A stretch of 64,000 nucleotides of DNA, taken from NCBI GenBank assembly GCA_027704905.1, contig CM051006.1, positions 6,521,915-6,585,914 of the forward strand, written 5' to 3'. This DNA comes from Muraenolepis orangiensis. Taxonomy: Eukaryota > Chordata > Actinopteri > Gadiformes > Muraenolepididae. A program made the translations under genes and the position numbers. Under the pieces are notes generated by a model. It saw only the letters and a program-made list of their open reading frames with translations. It was not told where the DNA came from and did no database searches. Shown here piece after piece: positions 18,222 to 32,500 of this stretch (position 1 is its first letter; each line of letters starts with the position of its first letter).

Positions 18222-19764
18222 GTGAGCTCCAGCGTTAATGTGCTTTTTTTTTCTTTTCAATACACGTGTGGTTGTAGATACCCGGCGCCGATTCGTGTGA
18301 CAATGGAGCACAACGTAAACATTTGGCTCACAAAGCGGATACTGCGGTTATTAACGTTAGCCGAACCACCTCCAACCGATCTCCGTGTCTTTTAAAAGGT
18401 TAAACTGTTCGTTTGCCTTTTACCTATGCTATATGTATTCATCCAGCCATCATTGGCTTTCAGGATGTTGCAATACCGTATCTATGCATTTGTACTTTTA
18501 ATGGACCGATTTATTAATGCGTGTTATAATGTAATTGCAAGTAATCACTTATTATGGCCATGGCTTTTACATATATAACTGAACTGCATCCAGTGAACCC
18601 ATCATTTTCCATCGTCACGTGTTTGCTTCTTCCTCCATGATGCTCAACGTGTAGTGACATTGTTGTCCAGCAGTGTCCCAACTCTGATCCTGTAGGGTAG
18701 TCCGTTGCTCTATTATAGGTGAATACACTGCAATTAGAGATGCCCCATCCGGTTGTTATAGGCATATACATTTCTTTTTACAGTGAAATATAGGCAAATC
18801 ATTTTATTTCCTAAACAAAAAAAGCGGTCAGGTTTATAAACCCAGTGCTGCCTCATAGGTCCTATATAAAACCTTTTTCTTTTGTATGGAAGATAAGCGT
18901 GATCGTTTTATAACGATGCTAATATTTAGCCAAGGTGTTTCATGTCATCTTTCATTGAACTTCAAGGAGCAAAACGTTCCATAAATGCAAACATAAAGAT
19001 CTGTGTAAACTGTTTAATGATCTGTAAATTGACGTGGTTGAAGACAAATATTGCTATAATGAATATAGCTTGCCTATGCCGAAGCTGTATTCACACAATA
19101 CCCAGACTCTTCATGAAATCTGTGCCGATGTGAAGGACCACCGTCAAACTGCTTCACTCGCAAGCTCAAGCCCGGGGGGTCTAGCTACAGCGTACAGCAC
19201 TGTTATGTTGTATAGTCAAGGTTTCTGCACATTGTAGGAACTATGTTAACGTGTAATTACTGGGGCTGCAATCATTTGGCTACGTAACACCTGGGTTATG
19301 CAGTTAAGAGTCGTCCCTATTGCAGATCGGTTTCTTATCTTCCATTACAGTAGCCAGTTAGTTTGAGATAAAGCTAAAGAAATTGGCAGGCAGCCGCCAT
19401 GTCCTAATGAGGTTATAGAGGCCTCAATAGTGTGAATATTAAAATAACACATGTTGGCCTGCTATTTATTTTTATTTATTTTGTGCAACAAAAAAAAGTG
19501 AGGCCCATCTTTCAGTGAGATGCAGGCTAGTTATTGCATCCTATAGGCTTCACAGAGAAGTGTTGCCTACCTTTTTATTGAGTTGGGCCAATTCAAAGTA
19601 TGTTAAATGCAGAGCAAACATTGTGACTGAACATGATGACATGCACACTACCCGGATCCTTCCTCGTAGCGGCTTCTCTTATCACTTTTACTAGTGAAGT
19701 AGATTTAAGTAGAAGTAGTGTTCGGTAGATATCGTATCGTATTGTACTTTTGCACTGAGCACTG

Positions 19765-19915
19765 GTTCAGTTCTTGGAGACTTAATTTTTTTTAGAAATT
19801 AAATGCACTTTTGACTTCTGGTGACGAGTGGTTCTCTTACCTTCCTTTGTTGAAACACACTATTGTAGGTCGCTTTGGATAAAAGCGTCTGCTAAATGAC
19901 TAATGTAAATGCATA
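19765..19915 (+). mobile_element. Fish repeat with conserved tail (GCGTCTGCTAAATGAC)
   Basis: The sequence around TTTGGATAAAAGCGTCTGCT is found again, inverted, at 44385-44490 and 58365-58445, and as fragments at 1770-1800 and 26076-26110. This is a widespread teleost SINE/LINE tail. Confidence 0.6.
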
Positions 19916-20603
19916 GTTTATGAGTGACGTAATCACGATCATATTTTTTAAGGTGTAGATCCTCTCATAATGATTAGTGGCTGACCGATCTGTGTTTCAC
20001 TAAGGACCGCCACTAAGCGTCGTTTTATGGCACATTAACATTTTATGAAATATTACATTACATCCAATATAAATTCAGATGTTTTGCTTTAATTGAAGAA
20101 GTGCATTGGGGATTTCACTCTGCAGGAACAAGATTCCTCACGTGCCCTTGGGTTTTCCAGTCAGTGTTGAGCGCAACTTCCTCATGACGTTCGTAGGAAT
20201 AAACCGGTATTGCAACGACAATTCGGGGGCATTACAAACCTAACACACGTTAAGGATGTGCTCCTATCCTCAAATTGTTTATCTCTGAGCCCCAATGGCA
20301 TGCTAACACTACTCGCTGCACGAGAAGGTATTTTTATATATACATACTGTATATATATATATATATATATATATTTAAAAAGTTTTTCCAAGGTGACCTT
20401 CAGGCTCAAAGTTTGGTGACATTTGTGAATCATGACAAGAGAGCCATGCTCCTCTGACTGGTGTCTGTTTAAATGGCACTGTGTACGTATGCCACTTGCA
20501 TATAAGATAGGGCCACACACAGGTGCTGTAATGCTGTGTGTTGTGGAGTGTGGTTCATTATTCCTTGCTGATAGAAAGTGGGTTTTATTATTTGCTCTTG
20601 CAG

Positions 20604-23535
20604 ATGGATCCTGGACAAGACTTACTTCTGGCAGCGCTAAGCGAGAGCGGCATTTGCCCAAGCGACTTTTTTGACGTTGACCCTCAGGATGTTTCACAGT
20701 CTTCCTCAGCCCACCAGGTGAAAATATAATGATGATCGTTTACACTGCATTAGCATATGAAACATTCAGCACTCCTGTTTAGAAGTATATGATGTTGAAG
20801 GTGACTATGTTTGGTAACTGTATAATTTTGTTTTGTTTACAGTCCATCTCTATCAGTGCCCTTGACGATGGCGCTGGGTTCGGGGGCACCGCGATGGAGA
20901 CTTCGGCTCCACTTACCACACTTATGATCAGGGTAAAACAAAAACAAAAAGATATTTTAGGGCTGATATGAAATCAAGTTTTTCTGATATCGATGGCATG
21001 GCAAAATTGAACTGCATTTTAATACTATGTGTGATGTCTAACAAAACTAAAGACATTTAAAAATATTCTCAAGAAATACCTGATTTTGACAGTTTCTAAA
21101 CTGTCAGAACTGGCTTATTATCATCAAGGAAGACAACATTATTGTGAATAACTATCGCATCATCAGGATGTGGTTCCTCTCAAAATACAATTAATGAACA
21201 CTTTTCTCAGTGCACTCGTGTGAGGATTCTTCTGTTGTGATGAAACCTCACCTCACCGCGTATCATCCTCCCTGCAGCAAAAACCTCAGCCGTCCACCAC
21301 CACCTTTGTCTTAAATCAACTGAATCAGTTGCCGTCGCTCGGGGCAGCCGTGACCAAGCAGTCCACCGGGAACCCCATCAAACACACCATCACGGTCACC
21401 AAGGTGGTGCACTTGGCACACCGGGGGGGCTCGGGCCCCTCGTCCCCCTCGGTGTCCACAGCCGTGCCTTTGAACAGGGATCAGGTGAGGCGGCGTTGTT
21501 TTTATGGACGGTTTCCGTTGTTTAGCGTTTTTGTTGATATTTTGTAGGGGGTGTAAAGGGTTAAAGAGCAGGCTGGGTCTGCCGGGAGGACGCCTGGGGT
21601 CGATCCAAAGCCTAACCTTATGGAGGGAGCCCGACTCCCTGGCCCCTAGACTCTCCCCTTTCTATATTTCAATACTCCCGGCGTTTGCCATAGTCGACGA
21701 GAGGTGGTTTTTTAAGAGCGCTCTTGTTTCAAATTATTACGAAGAATTTTCGGCAGAACTAATTTTTGGATGGGGTCGATTTGATCCTTTAGGATTTGAG
21801 GGTACCGCGTTATAAAGGTGAGGGGGGGCTTCTGACATAGGAAGTGGAGCATTCCCAATTGTCCGCAAACATAACCAAAGATATTCAGCTGTGGAAGAAA
21901 TGCAGTATAAACATACTTATTGTGTCTGTGTGTAGCTTATTCTGGGTGTAGCTCGGGTAAACGTACACTGTCCTCAACACGCCTCGGTCTCGTCGTGATA
22001 TCCAACTGAATCGTTTCAGATTCAGTTGAAGGACCTCCTCCGGGTGGCCGGGCCCAGGAAGGTTTCTACGCTGAAGGGCAACAGCCTGATGGAGCTCATG
22101 AAGCTGAAGCCACCGTCAGACATTGCACAACCAGTTGCCACCGCAACTGCTACCGGACACCGTAAGAATAAAAACATTGTTATTTGGGGTTTCAACTCTA
22201 AGCTGGTTTAAAGATGCTCTTGGGGGGTGGGGGAGAAGAGAACTCTATCCTACCATATAAATAATACACAATCAGTGGAATGCCATATTTCTGTGAACGT
22301 GGGCTCCAACATAACTTATGTTTTAAACAACATATTTCTGTACTATGCCTGTCAATTGGATATGTCAGGGCAGCAGGATAGCTCAGTCTGTCGAGACTTG
22401 GCTTGGGAACCGGAAGGTCGCCGGTTCAAGTCCCCAAAACACCTTGAGCAAGGCACCAGACCCCTACACTGCTCCCGGGGCGCTGTATATAGAAATAGCG
22501 GCCCACGGCTCCTAATACTAGGATGGGTTTAATGCAGAGAAACACACTTCACTTTCACATTAAAGAGGATTCAATCATTTAGATTTGGAGAAAAACACGA
22601 CACTAACTGTTCTTTTCTTTTGTCAAGGTTAACCTATTATTTGAGTTGTCTTTTTGTAAGTGTAATGTTTTTTCCTCTCGTCTTCCAGTGGAGATGCACA
22701 ACGGAATCAAGAAGGATTTCTCCAGTAAAGACGCTACCCGCTTTTGGGTAAACGATGATGTTAAAGTACAACATTTTTCACATCCTCTTGTGAGTGTTCA
22801 CCAACAAATACAATGTTGGATGCTTCCCAGTATTTCATAGATTGCAAAACAATTTCCTAGAATACCGGCTTGCCGAACGATTTGAAATGGACCTTGATGT
22901 GTTTTTTGTATATTTCTTTATCCGTGTTTAGACATCACCTAGCATAAAGTTGGAAGAGGAGCCCGATGAAGAGGAGGAAGAGGAATTGGGCCATGCCGAG
23001 ACGTACGCCGAGTACATGCCCATGAAACGTAAGGAACACCATCGGTATGACCACATTACTCTGATCGTCATGAGGAATGATGGACAGCGAGGCCGGTCAT
23101 TATTGCGAAATAAATCCCAACTGGGTGATTTGCGGCAGATTCAAGAACTGTCTCTGCATCACCCTGCCTGGGCTTATATCACAATAATGACCGCCTTGCA
23201 GTACATTATCATGACTATAAAGAGGATTATTCATTGATATTATGGAAAGATAATGATTTCCTTTTTTTTTTTAAATTATTATATATTTTTTGACAAAGAA
23301 TGCTTCAATATCCCTGGGAACATGGTAAATGCATTAAGACTTGGCTAACCCCTCCCCCCTATTTCTCTTCACAGTAAGGATAGGCCTGCGACACCCTGAC
23401 CCAGTTGTGGAGACCAGCTCCCTCTCCAGTGTCAGCCCTCCCGACGTCTGGTACAGGATGTGTATCACCGAGGAAACCATTGACAGGGGCTGGCTGTCTG
23501 CACTTCAACTGGAGGCCATTACATATGCAGCTCAG
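20604..23535 (+). CDS. sbno1: sbno1 coding exons 1-7 (N-terminal region)
   Basis: Exons: 20604-20717, 20843-20932, 21278-21484, 22020-22161, 22689-22789, 22932-23028, 23375-23535. They encode the start, the STTTFVLNQLNQLPSLG block, the ELMKLKPPSDIAQPVATA block, the acidic run LGHAETYAEYMPM, and IGLRHPDPVVETSSLSSV followed by ALQLEAITYAAQ, which leads into the ATPase fold. A tRNA-headed SINE lies in the intron between exons 4 and 5. Confidence 0.93.
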
Positions 23536-26500
23536 GTATTTACCTCCGCCAACCCCACTCTTGATGATGAACACAAGAGTGGCTGTAGTCACTCAGCAAA
23601 GATCACCCACCCTTAATTTAACAAATAACCTAGGGATAGGGTCGTGGGGAAGGGTGTTTGACTCAAGGCTGTGGTCCCCAAGGTCCACAGCCTACCTGTA
23701 GTTATCCAGTAGCAAGATGCCCTTACCCTGGCATGCTCCTTGATGTCTATCTAGAGTTCCCAAATAAGCTTGCCGTTAAGTAAACTAGCCAGTGGTGTCG
23801 TGCAAAGATGCTGTGAGTGAGATCCTCTGCCAATGTTTTTATATCTTTTTTAGTGTAATATTCACATGGTGGATTTGGGTCATTTGTTACCTGAACGGTT
23901 TATTTTCAACGTGTGTGCAGCAACACGAGACGTTCCTCCCGAACGGAGACAGGGCCGCCTATCTGATAGGCGACGGTGCCGGTGTGGGGAAGGGCAGAAC
24001 CATCGCAGGCATCATCTTTGAGAACTACCTGTTGGGCAGAAAGAGATCCCTCTGGTAAGCACACCAGTCTCCTGCCCTCTTGATGCTGCACAACGTTGCC
24101 AAACTATATATCCTTGCATTAGTGTTTTTTTTTCTTCCATGAATTCATTTGACGCGTTCTCCTGGTAAATCTTTATTGTTTTTTTTTTTAGGTTCAGTGT
24201 TTCGAATGATCTGAAGTATGACGCTGAGCGGGATCTCAAAGATATCGGCGCAAAGAACATTCAGGTCCATTCTCTAAATAAGGTGACTATGGCTGGAGAA
24301 GCCTCTTTAATCTGCTGCCTGTGGGTTGCTTGGTTGCTCAAATACTGCAACATGGTGTTTGTGTGGGATATTTTTAGCGACCCACCAACTATATACGCGA
24401 CCCGACCACGGATAAGCGGTAGACGATGGATGGATGGACCAACTATTCTAGTGGGCGTGATGGTAGCGTTTTCATATACGTTGTTTTCATCCTCCAGTTC
24501 AAATATGGCAAGATCTCCTCGAAGCACAACGGCAGCGTGAAGAAGGGTGTGATCTTCGCCACGTACTCGTCCCTGATCGGAGAGAGCCAGTCGGGGGGGA
24601 AGTACAAAACCAGGTTCCAGCAGCTCCTCCACTGGTGTGGGGAAGACTTTGATGGAGTTGTATCCTTGTGCCTTCAGACTTTTGAATTGTCGTCGAGTGT
24701 ATAAAGTGGTCTTTCTGAATTTGTTTCGTCGCGCATTGGGATGTCCTGTATTTCCTTTAACCGACGTCCTTTAGATCGTCTACGACGAGTGTCACAAAGC
24801 CAAAAATGTTTGTCCCGTGGGATCGTCCAAACCGACAAAGACCGGCCTCGCCGTTCAGGAGCTGCAGAACAAACTCCCCAAAGCTCGAGTCGTGTACGCC
24901 AGTGCTACGGGTGAGTCTCTGCGGGGACACCTCGGCACTCGCCAATATTTTGTTCACATCCCGCCTAGGTTCCAACCCCAATGTACCCAACGTATACCTG
25001 CTCAATAATCACCTGTATCTGAATGAGTCAATGCAAGTCGTTTTTGAGATATAGATATATAACATTTTTAATTACGTCCACTAAATGGAAACAATGGCTT
25101 TTACGGTATCTTCTTAATGACTAAAAGGTGATTTATGGATTATTTGGTGATTTCTAAATGGATGCGACAATGTTTTTGCCCAGGTGCCTCTGAACCCAGA
25201 AACATGGCCTATATGAACCGTCTGGGCATCTGGGGAGAGGGCACTCCCTTCAGAGAGTTCAGCAACTTCATCCAAGCTGTGGAACGCAGGTATATAAATC
25301 TCTCTTGTTTACATTCATCACAATCTGTTCCACTGTCTTTTCGTATCCCACAGCTTTTTTTTTAAACTGTTTCGACTTTCTTTTCTTTCTTTTTTTTTTT
25401 TTTTTCTTTCAGAGGTGTTGGAGCTATGGAAATAGTTGCCATGGATATGAAACTGAGGGGGATGTACATTGCCAGGCAACTGAGTTTTACGGGTGTGACT
25501 TTCAAAATCGAGGAGGTCCCGCTGACGCCGCAGTACATCAAGATGTACAACAAGTCTGTGCGCCTGGTAAGATTCTCATGGTTTCATCATTTTGTCCTTT
25601 TTGTCTTTACTATTAAAGTTACATTATTATTATTTTTCATTAAGGGCATGAATTAAATTGCGGTAGAGAAAAAAAAACTGTCAAAAAATATTTTGTGGTG
25701 GTGGTTCCTCTTCCAGTGGGTGAGCGCACGGGAGAAGTTCCAGCAGGCGGCCAACCTCATGGAGGCCGAGCAGCGCATGAAGAAGTCAATGTGGGGCCAG
25801 TTCTGGTCGGCCCACCAGCGCTTCTTCAAGTACCTCTGCATCGCCTCCAAGGTCCGCAGGGTGGTCCAGCTGGCCAGAGAGGAGGTCCACAACGGAAAGG
25901 TGGCTACCGACATCCTACTGGACCTTTTTGTATTACCGCCAGTTTTAGCATTTTTGCGCTGGGTTGGAACCCCCCTGTTGGCAGCAGACCTCGACCTGTC
26001 CACCTCCTTGAGCAGGAGGAGCCCTTACCCTTGCCGGCTCGTTATTGACCGACAACAACAAAAATCACTTAAATCTGCTTTGGATAAAAGCTTCCGCTTA
26101 ATGGTCAATAATAATGGGTTGTTCATGAATCTCACTAATGTGCGTATTGCTAATGAGATATCCCCTCCCTCTTCCTCCCCCTCAGTGCGTTGTGATTGGT
26201 CTACAGTCGACGGGGGAAGCACGAACACTGGAGGCCTTGGAAGAAGGAGGCGGCGAGCTCAATGACTTTGTATCCACCGCAAAGTAAGAGCCCCCCCCCC
26301 CCCCCTTCTGAGACCACAACAAGTAGCCAAGTGGGCGGCTAAAAGGCAAAAAAAAAAATTGTGTTTATTTTTATAAAAAAAATTTGCAGAGGTGTGTTGC
26401 AGTCCCTTGTTGAGAAGCATTTCCCGGCCCCGGACCGACAGAAGCTCTTCAGTCTGCTGGGTATCGATCTCTCGGCTAAGAAGACTCCCTCTCCCGCCGA

Positions 26501-29500
26501 GAAGGTGGTGGAACACAACGGCAAGAAGAGAAAAGGTAGGGCTGATGCACTTTGGACACTTGGTGGACTTGGTACTGTTTTAACTACTACTACTGTTTTA
26601 GGCTTCATATTGACACATTATGGAATAAATGGGGAATGCATTTCACTTCCAGTTTCAGCTTAACTTCCCAGTTTCATGTTTATTTAAAGTGAAAGTAAAA
26701 AAAAAAAAAAAGGCCAAGAGTTTTAGGGGGGAGATGTGCCATCCCCATGGTTACGATCCACACTCATTTTTTGACCCAATGATGACATTTGTTAACCGGT
26801 CATTAACCCATAAGAATAAATGTGCTATTAATATAAATGTGCTGTTTCCTATTGGAAAGGCTGGACCAAAGGGCTGGGCCAAACGCATGCTTTCACATTT
26901 CAGTTACGTTTCAAAAGGTTTATCAGTTGTTTACATTAGTTTACATAGTTTGCATAAATCTACGTAAACCAATGAAATGCCACAGTGCATTGGCGTTTTG
27001 GACCTTAATGGATATAGTAAGGTTATTATAGCTCAAAAACAACTAATTGTATTCACTTTTGTTTGGCATATCGACAGTTTTGAAGCGTCACCCAAACCTG
27101 TCAAAATCCAGTGTTGTCTGTGTTTTGTCATTGGCTGTGTGAAGCCAGCATCCTTAAATAAAACTGGTTATTACCAAAGCTAACTAACTCATATCACCTA
27201 TGAAAGCACTTCATAGGTGCATTCACAATTTGCATAAAGCAGGCTAACAGGCTTTTATGTCTGTTGGTTTAGAGCGCTTCCAGTGACCACACATCTTGGT
27301 CTTGTGGTAGCCAACGGCATAAGATTATATATTAAGAGCCATATTAAAGTGAACAATGGCAGTGTACTAAGAAATTATGCTATTATTTTAGAAAGTGTTA
27401 AATAACATTACCGTGTTGAACATTATGAGACCCTAGACTCTTTAAAACCAAAACAGGGGATTTTGGGTTCACTGGCACTTGAAGTGCGTTGAATACTAAC
27501 TATGGTGGCCTCGGTTTATGGTCTGTTGGCTTTGTTTAATGTCTCCTTTTGGTGTCTACGACCCTCCCAGGTCCAGAGATTAAAAAGCAGATCAAGAAGA
27601 AATCCCGCCTGCACGGTGGACTTTCAGGAAGCAGCTCCGACGACAGCCAATCGGACGACTCCGATAAAGACGCAGAGAGCGACGACAGTTTCAAGTCGGT
27701 CAGCTCTGCCGACGACGATGACGACGACTTCAACCCATTCCGAGACGAGTCGGACGGTGACGAGGAGGACGGTGAGGACTGCTAGTCGGTCAACGGTAGC
27801 ATATTGTTTGGTATTGTGGCACCGTTCAGCCTCGTCAATAAGGGCTACTTTTTTGCTCAGATCCCTGGCTTATCAGGAAAGATCCAAAGAAGGGGAAGGA
27901 CAAGAAGAACAAGAAGAAGAAGTGCATCGACCCCGATTCCATTCAAAGTGCCTTGCTCGCTTCTGGGCTTGGGTCGAACCGGCCCAAGTTCACGGCTCCC
28001 CCTGCCAACCCCGCCATCATCAAACACGCCATTGGTAAGTCGTCCACCACACTGCAAATGGGAGAGGATAGTCTAGTGGTTGGCATGTTTGACACCCAGA
28101 GGTCAAAGGTTCCAGGTTCAATCCCCAATGTCTAGCCTTCCCTTGAGCAAGGTGCCATGACCCCCCCCCCCCCCCCCTACCTGCTCATGACTTATATTTA
28201 AAATATCATCCAAAGCAACTTAAAGTGCTTCTAACGTTTAAGATTTCCCCCCCCCACCCCAGTCAAAACTGAGAGCCAGGACGGCTTCCAAACGAGCCAG
28301 GATGCGGTGGAGGACGCCCAGAAGATGAAGAGGGACCTGCTGGACAGCCTGGAGAAGCTGGCGGAATCTCTTCCCCCAAACACTCTGGACGAGCTCATCG
28401 ACGAGCTGGGAGGACCGGAGAACGTAGCCGAGGTAGACACACTTGCCCCGCACAGGAAGTGAGGCAAAGTTGTTAATGTGATTTAAAAAATATATGTAAT
28501 TTAAACTCAAAGTCCTATTGAGTTTGGAGGCCTGTATACATTTACAAAAAAAATACGAGATACAAACACATATGTATAAATAAATTCTTAATATAGTTCA
28601 TACACTATAAATACACATACAAATTATTGCTTTAAACCACCTGAAGATGAAGATGGCTCTGCAAAAAAGGGGTTTGGTAGCTTGTTTCTCCCGTTCCAAT
28701 CAAGGAACTCTCATATAGAGGGAGTTCCTGCAAGACTGCTTTGCTAATAAAGCGGTTCTCTTCAAAACGGGCAAAGGTCCATCTCACTGCCCTAATCACT
28801 AATCCCATGTGTGATAAGTAGCGGGTGAGTGTGAATGCCTAATGGTCTTGCTTCCTGGATGCTTTAAGATGACAGGCCGGAAAGGTCGCGTGGTCAGCAA
28901 CGATGACGGCAGCATCTCGTACGAGTCTCGCTCCGAGCTCGACGTGCCCGTGGAGATCCTCAATCTGACGGAGAAGCAGAGGTTCATGGATGGAGAGAAG
29001 GTAAAGGAAATACAAGTCGCATATTTCTAGAAATTTAAAATGTTCACCCCCCCACCCCAAAAAAGGCTCATTGTTTGTATCGATGTGAGAAGTAATCATT
29101 ATTTGTTTTTTGCACTAGAACATCGCCATCATCTCCGAAGCCGCCAGCTCGGGTATCTCCTTGCAGGCGGATCGCCGTGTTAAAAACCAGCGAAGAAGAG
29201 TCCACATGACTCTGGAGCTGCCTTGGAGTGCAGACAGGGCTATACAGCAGTTTGGTCAGTACACAGACACACACTCACACTCTCTCCCCTCTTCGTTTCA
29301 CTTCTACAGTTTTGTACTTTTTTTTACTTCTTTTATTCTATTCTGTTTTTGTTTTATTTTATCTTATTTTTATAACAGCTGTCTGTCGTCTGGTATTGCA
29401 CATAAGATTTTCACTCACTGCTTTATACTTGTGTAAACTGTGAAGTGACAAACTTGACTTGACTTGTTTACATGCCTGCCGTAGTAGGTCATAATGGTGG

Positions 29501-32500
29501 ACTGAACCGTGTTGACCTTGGCCACACTTTGTATTCCCCACAGGGAGGACACACAGGTCAAACCAGGTCACGGCTCCAGAGTACGTGTTCCTCATATCCG
29601 AGCTGGCCGGAGAGCAGAGGTTTGCCTCCATCGTGGCCAAGAGGCTGGAGAGTCTGGTAAGAGTGACCGGCCATGACATGGCCTGTACCTATTTGGTGGC
29701 TCTTTTATCCTTAATATATAATAATTATATACCTAAATTAGAGTGTTTTTAGTTTTCTTAAAAAGTGCTTTTGTCCTGCAACTTGCAATGTATTAGTAAT
29801 CACTCATTCAGCTGCACATTAGTTGATTGTTTTCTCTACACCAGGGTGCGCTTACCCATGGAGACAGGAGAGCCACTGAAACCAGAGACCTCAGCAGATA
29901 CAACTTTGACAACAAGGTAGGAGGCGAATTTAGCCGACCTCTGAGATCAAAATAGTGCCTCTGTAGTTGGCGGCCGGCTGACCTTTTGAACTGTTGTGCG
30001 TGTGCCATCGCAGTATGGCAGGAACGCTCTGGAAATCGTCATGAAGTCCATCGTGAAACTGGACTCGCCGCTCGTGTCCCCACCTTCAGATTTTGATGGG
30101 GATTTCTTCAAAGGTATGCCTTCTGCAAATCCACTCTGAAACCTGTCTGTAAAGGTTGTATGAGTATGAGTCGGATGAAGACGTGTTATAAATCTAAATA
30201 TCCATTTGTGTTCTCTGTAGAAATTCAAAACGGCTTAATAGGAGTGGGCCTGGTCAATCTGGAAGACCGATCCGGTGGGATGTCGCTAGACAAAGGTAAG
30301 TGAGAGAACGACGTCCAAAGACCATTTGTGCAGGGATTCCTCAAAAATACGTACACGTTAATTATATTTGTATTCTATTTAATTTACTTTGTACAGACTA
30401 CAACAACATTGGCAAGTTCCTGAACCGCATTCTGGGCATGGAGGTGCAGCAGCAGAACTCTGTGTTCCAGTACTTTGCCGACACACTCGCGGCCGTCATC
30501 ACGGAAGCCAAGCGGAATGGACGATATGACATGGGCATTCTGGGTAAGGAACGGACAAACCTGGTTGTATATGTCGCTTAGGAATACAAATAAAGGGTGT
30601 GTGATGATGTGTGTGAAGATGATGCTAACTTAAGTATTTGTTCTTGGTTTTGTCCTGTGCTATTTTTAGATCTGGGCTCAGGTGATGAGAAGGTGCAGAA
30701 GGTGGAATGCAAGAAGTTCCTGACACCTGGCTACACCACCTCGGGACACGTTGAGCTCTACACCGTATGTCCTTCACTCACCTCACGGCAACACTTCCAG
30801 ATATACAGTGTTTACCGCTCTGTTCAAGGACCGTTTTTATACACAGGCAGTGCCCCTACTAAAGTACTGCCACTAGTAGTGCTGCCACTATCATAACATT
30901 GTCATCCATATTACATTACACAATCATACTTTCTGGACTCATTACAACTACTGCACTTTACTGCACTGTAATCATGATGCAGCTGCACTACTGGCACTTT
31001 TTTTTGCACAATTCAACACGTACTTATCATCCAGTCACTTTTTGGTTATAGCGTACAGTATTTGTATAAAAATCGTAACTTGATTTAATGTTGACAATAT
31101 CCATAACACTACTGTTGTTAGGTGCCAATGGGCTTATCGTAATAGGATAACTATCCATATATATTTTTATATAATATATATATGAATAATTTCCTACTAA
31201 TCCTCATGATGTACCAAATATGCCTGTACTATAGTAGTGTTGGTCACATCAATGTTCTACTACGGTCATTAGGGTACAGACTGTAGTAGTAGTAGGTTAA
31301 CGTGCTCCTACCGTTTACATCAGGTGAGTGTGGAGCGGGGGATGTCGTGGGAGGAGGCCACCCATGCGTGGGCAGACCAGAGTGGGCCAGACGACGGCTT
31401 CTACGTGCAGGTATGTCTCCTAGCTCTGATGCCTGACACCTGTTTCAGGCCTCTTGGGAGTCTTATTTTTAATTTTTTTTTTTAAAGCTGCCTTATATCT
31501 CAGCCTGTGACTGGGAAAAAATAAGTTTGGCAATTTGTCACATATATCTGAATTGATCTTTGGTACCACTTCACCCATTATTATTATTATTTTTCCCTCA
31601 CCCCCCATATGGTCTGCCTGGATAGATTTCTCTGTACATTGAAAGATTCCTAAAAACGATCAATCCAATTCTAAACAACCGCTAACCCAAATAACAAAGG
31701 TATATAGATGCTCTATGGATGCGTCTGATCTAAGAACCGAAAGGGATTAAAAACAAATGTGAAGTTATGCAGAATTTGCCATAATGGTGGTGAACTACTG
31801 CTACTACTGTCCTCTCGTGTAAAGATTTGTCTTTTTTGTGTTGACACAAAACCTTTCCCCTGTTGAGTTAAACAGTGAGTGTGTGTGTGTGGTTCTCTCC
31901 GAAGGTGCGGAACAACAGGAAGACGGCCATCCTGGTGAAGGAGGTGAACCCCAAGAAGAGGCTGTTCCTGGTGTACCGGCCCAACACGGGCAAGCAGCTC
32001 AAACTGGAGACCTACATTGACATCAAGAAGAGGTTCAAAAAGGTACTGCCCCAAGCTTTTGACACCGTGGGTGAGACTTGAGGGCTATTATTTGAGTGTC
32101 ATTTGTTAAAAAGGGAACAGCCGTCCGTCTGGTATTGGTGAGCGAAATGCTCCGTGACGATGTCTGTTTATAAAGCGCTCCCGGCTCATTTTTGACCAGT
32201 CGGGGCTGGTCCCTGGCCCTGATTTGTTGGAGCGTGAAACCCTTCTCGGTGTTGGAGAAACGTCGAGAGGGTTAGGGACTCTATTGCCTCTTGCAAGAGA
32301 CTCTTGCCTCTTGCAAGAGACTCATGCCTTCAGCACCTTTTTCTGTGTGTGTGTTTTTATTATTCATGTAATTATTCTGTTTGCAGGTGTTGTCGGAAGA
32401 TGCAAAACAGCACTGGATCGACCAGTACAAGTCCTCTGCTAAGATCTGCTCTCATGCGTATTGGTAGGTGCACCGCATCACCCCCTCAATGTCCCACTCA

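Noticed and set aside
22371..22440. Possible tRNA gene
   Set aside because: A- and B-box-like motifs are present, but the cloverleaf is poor and the same head occurs in three other SINE copies.
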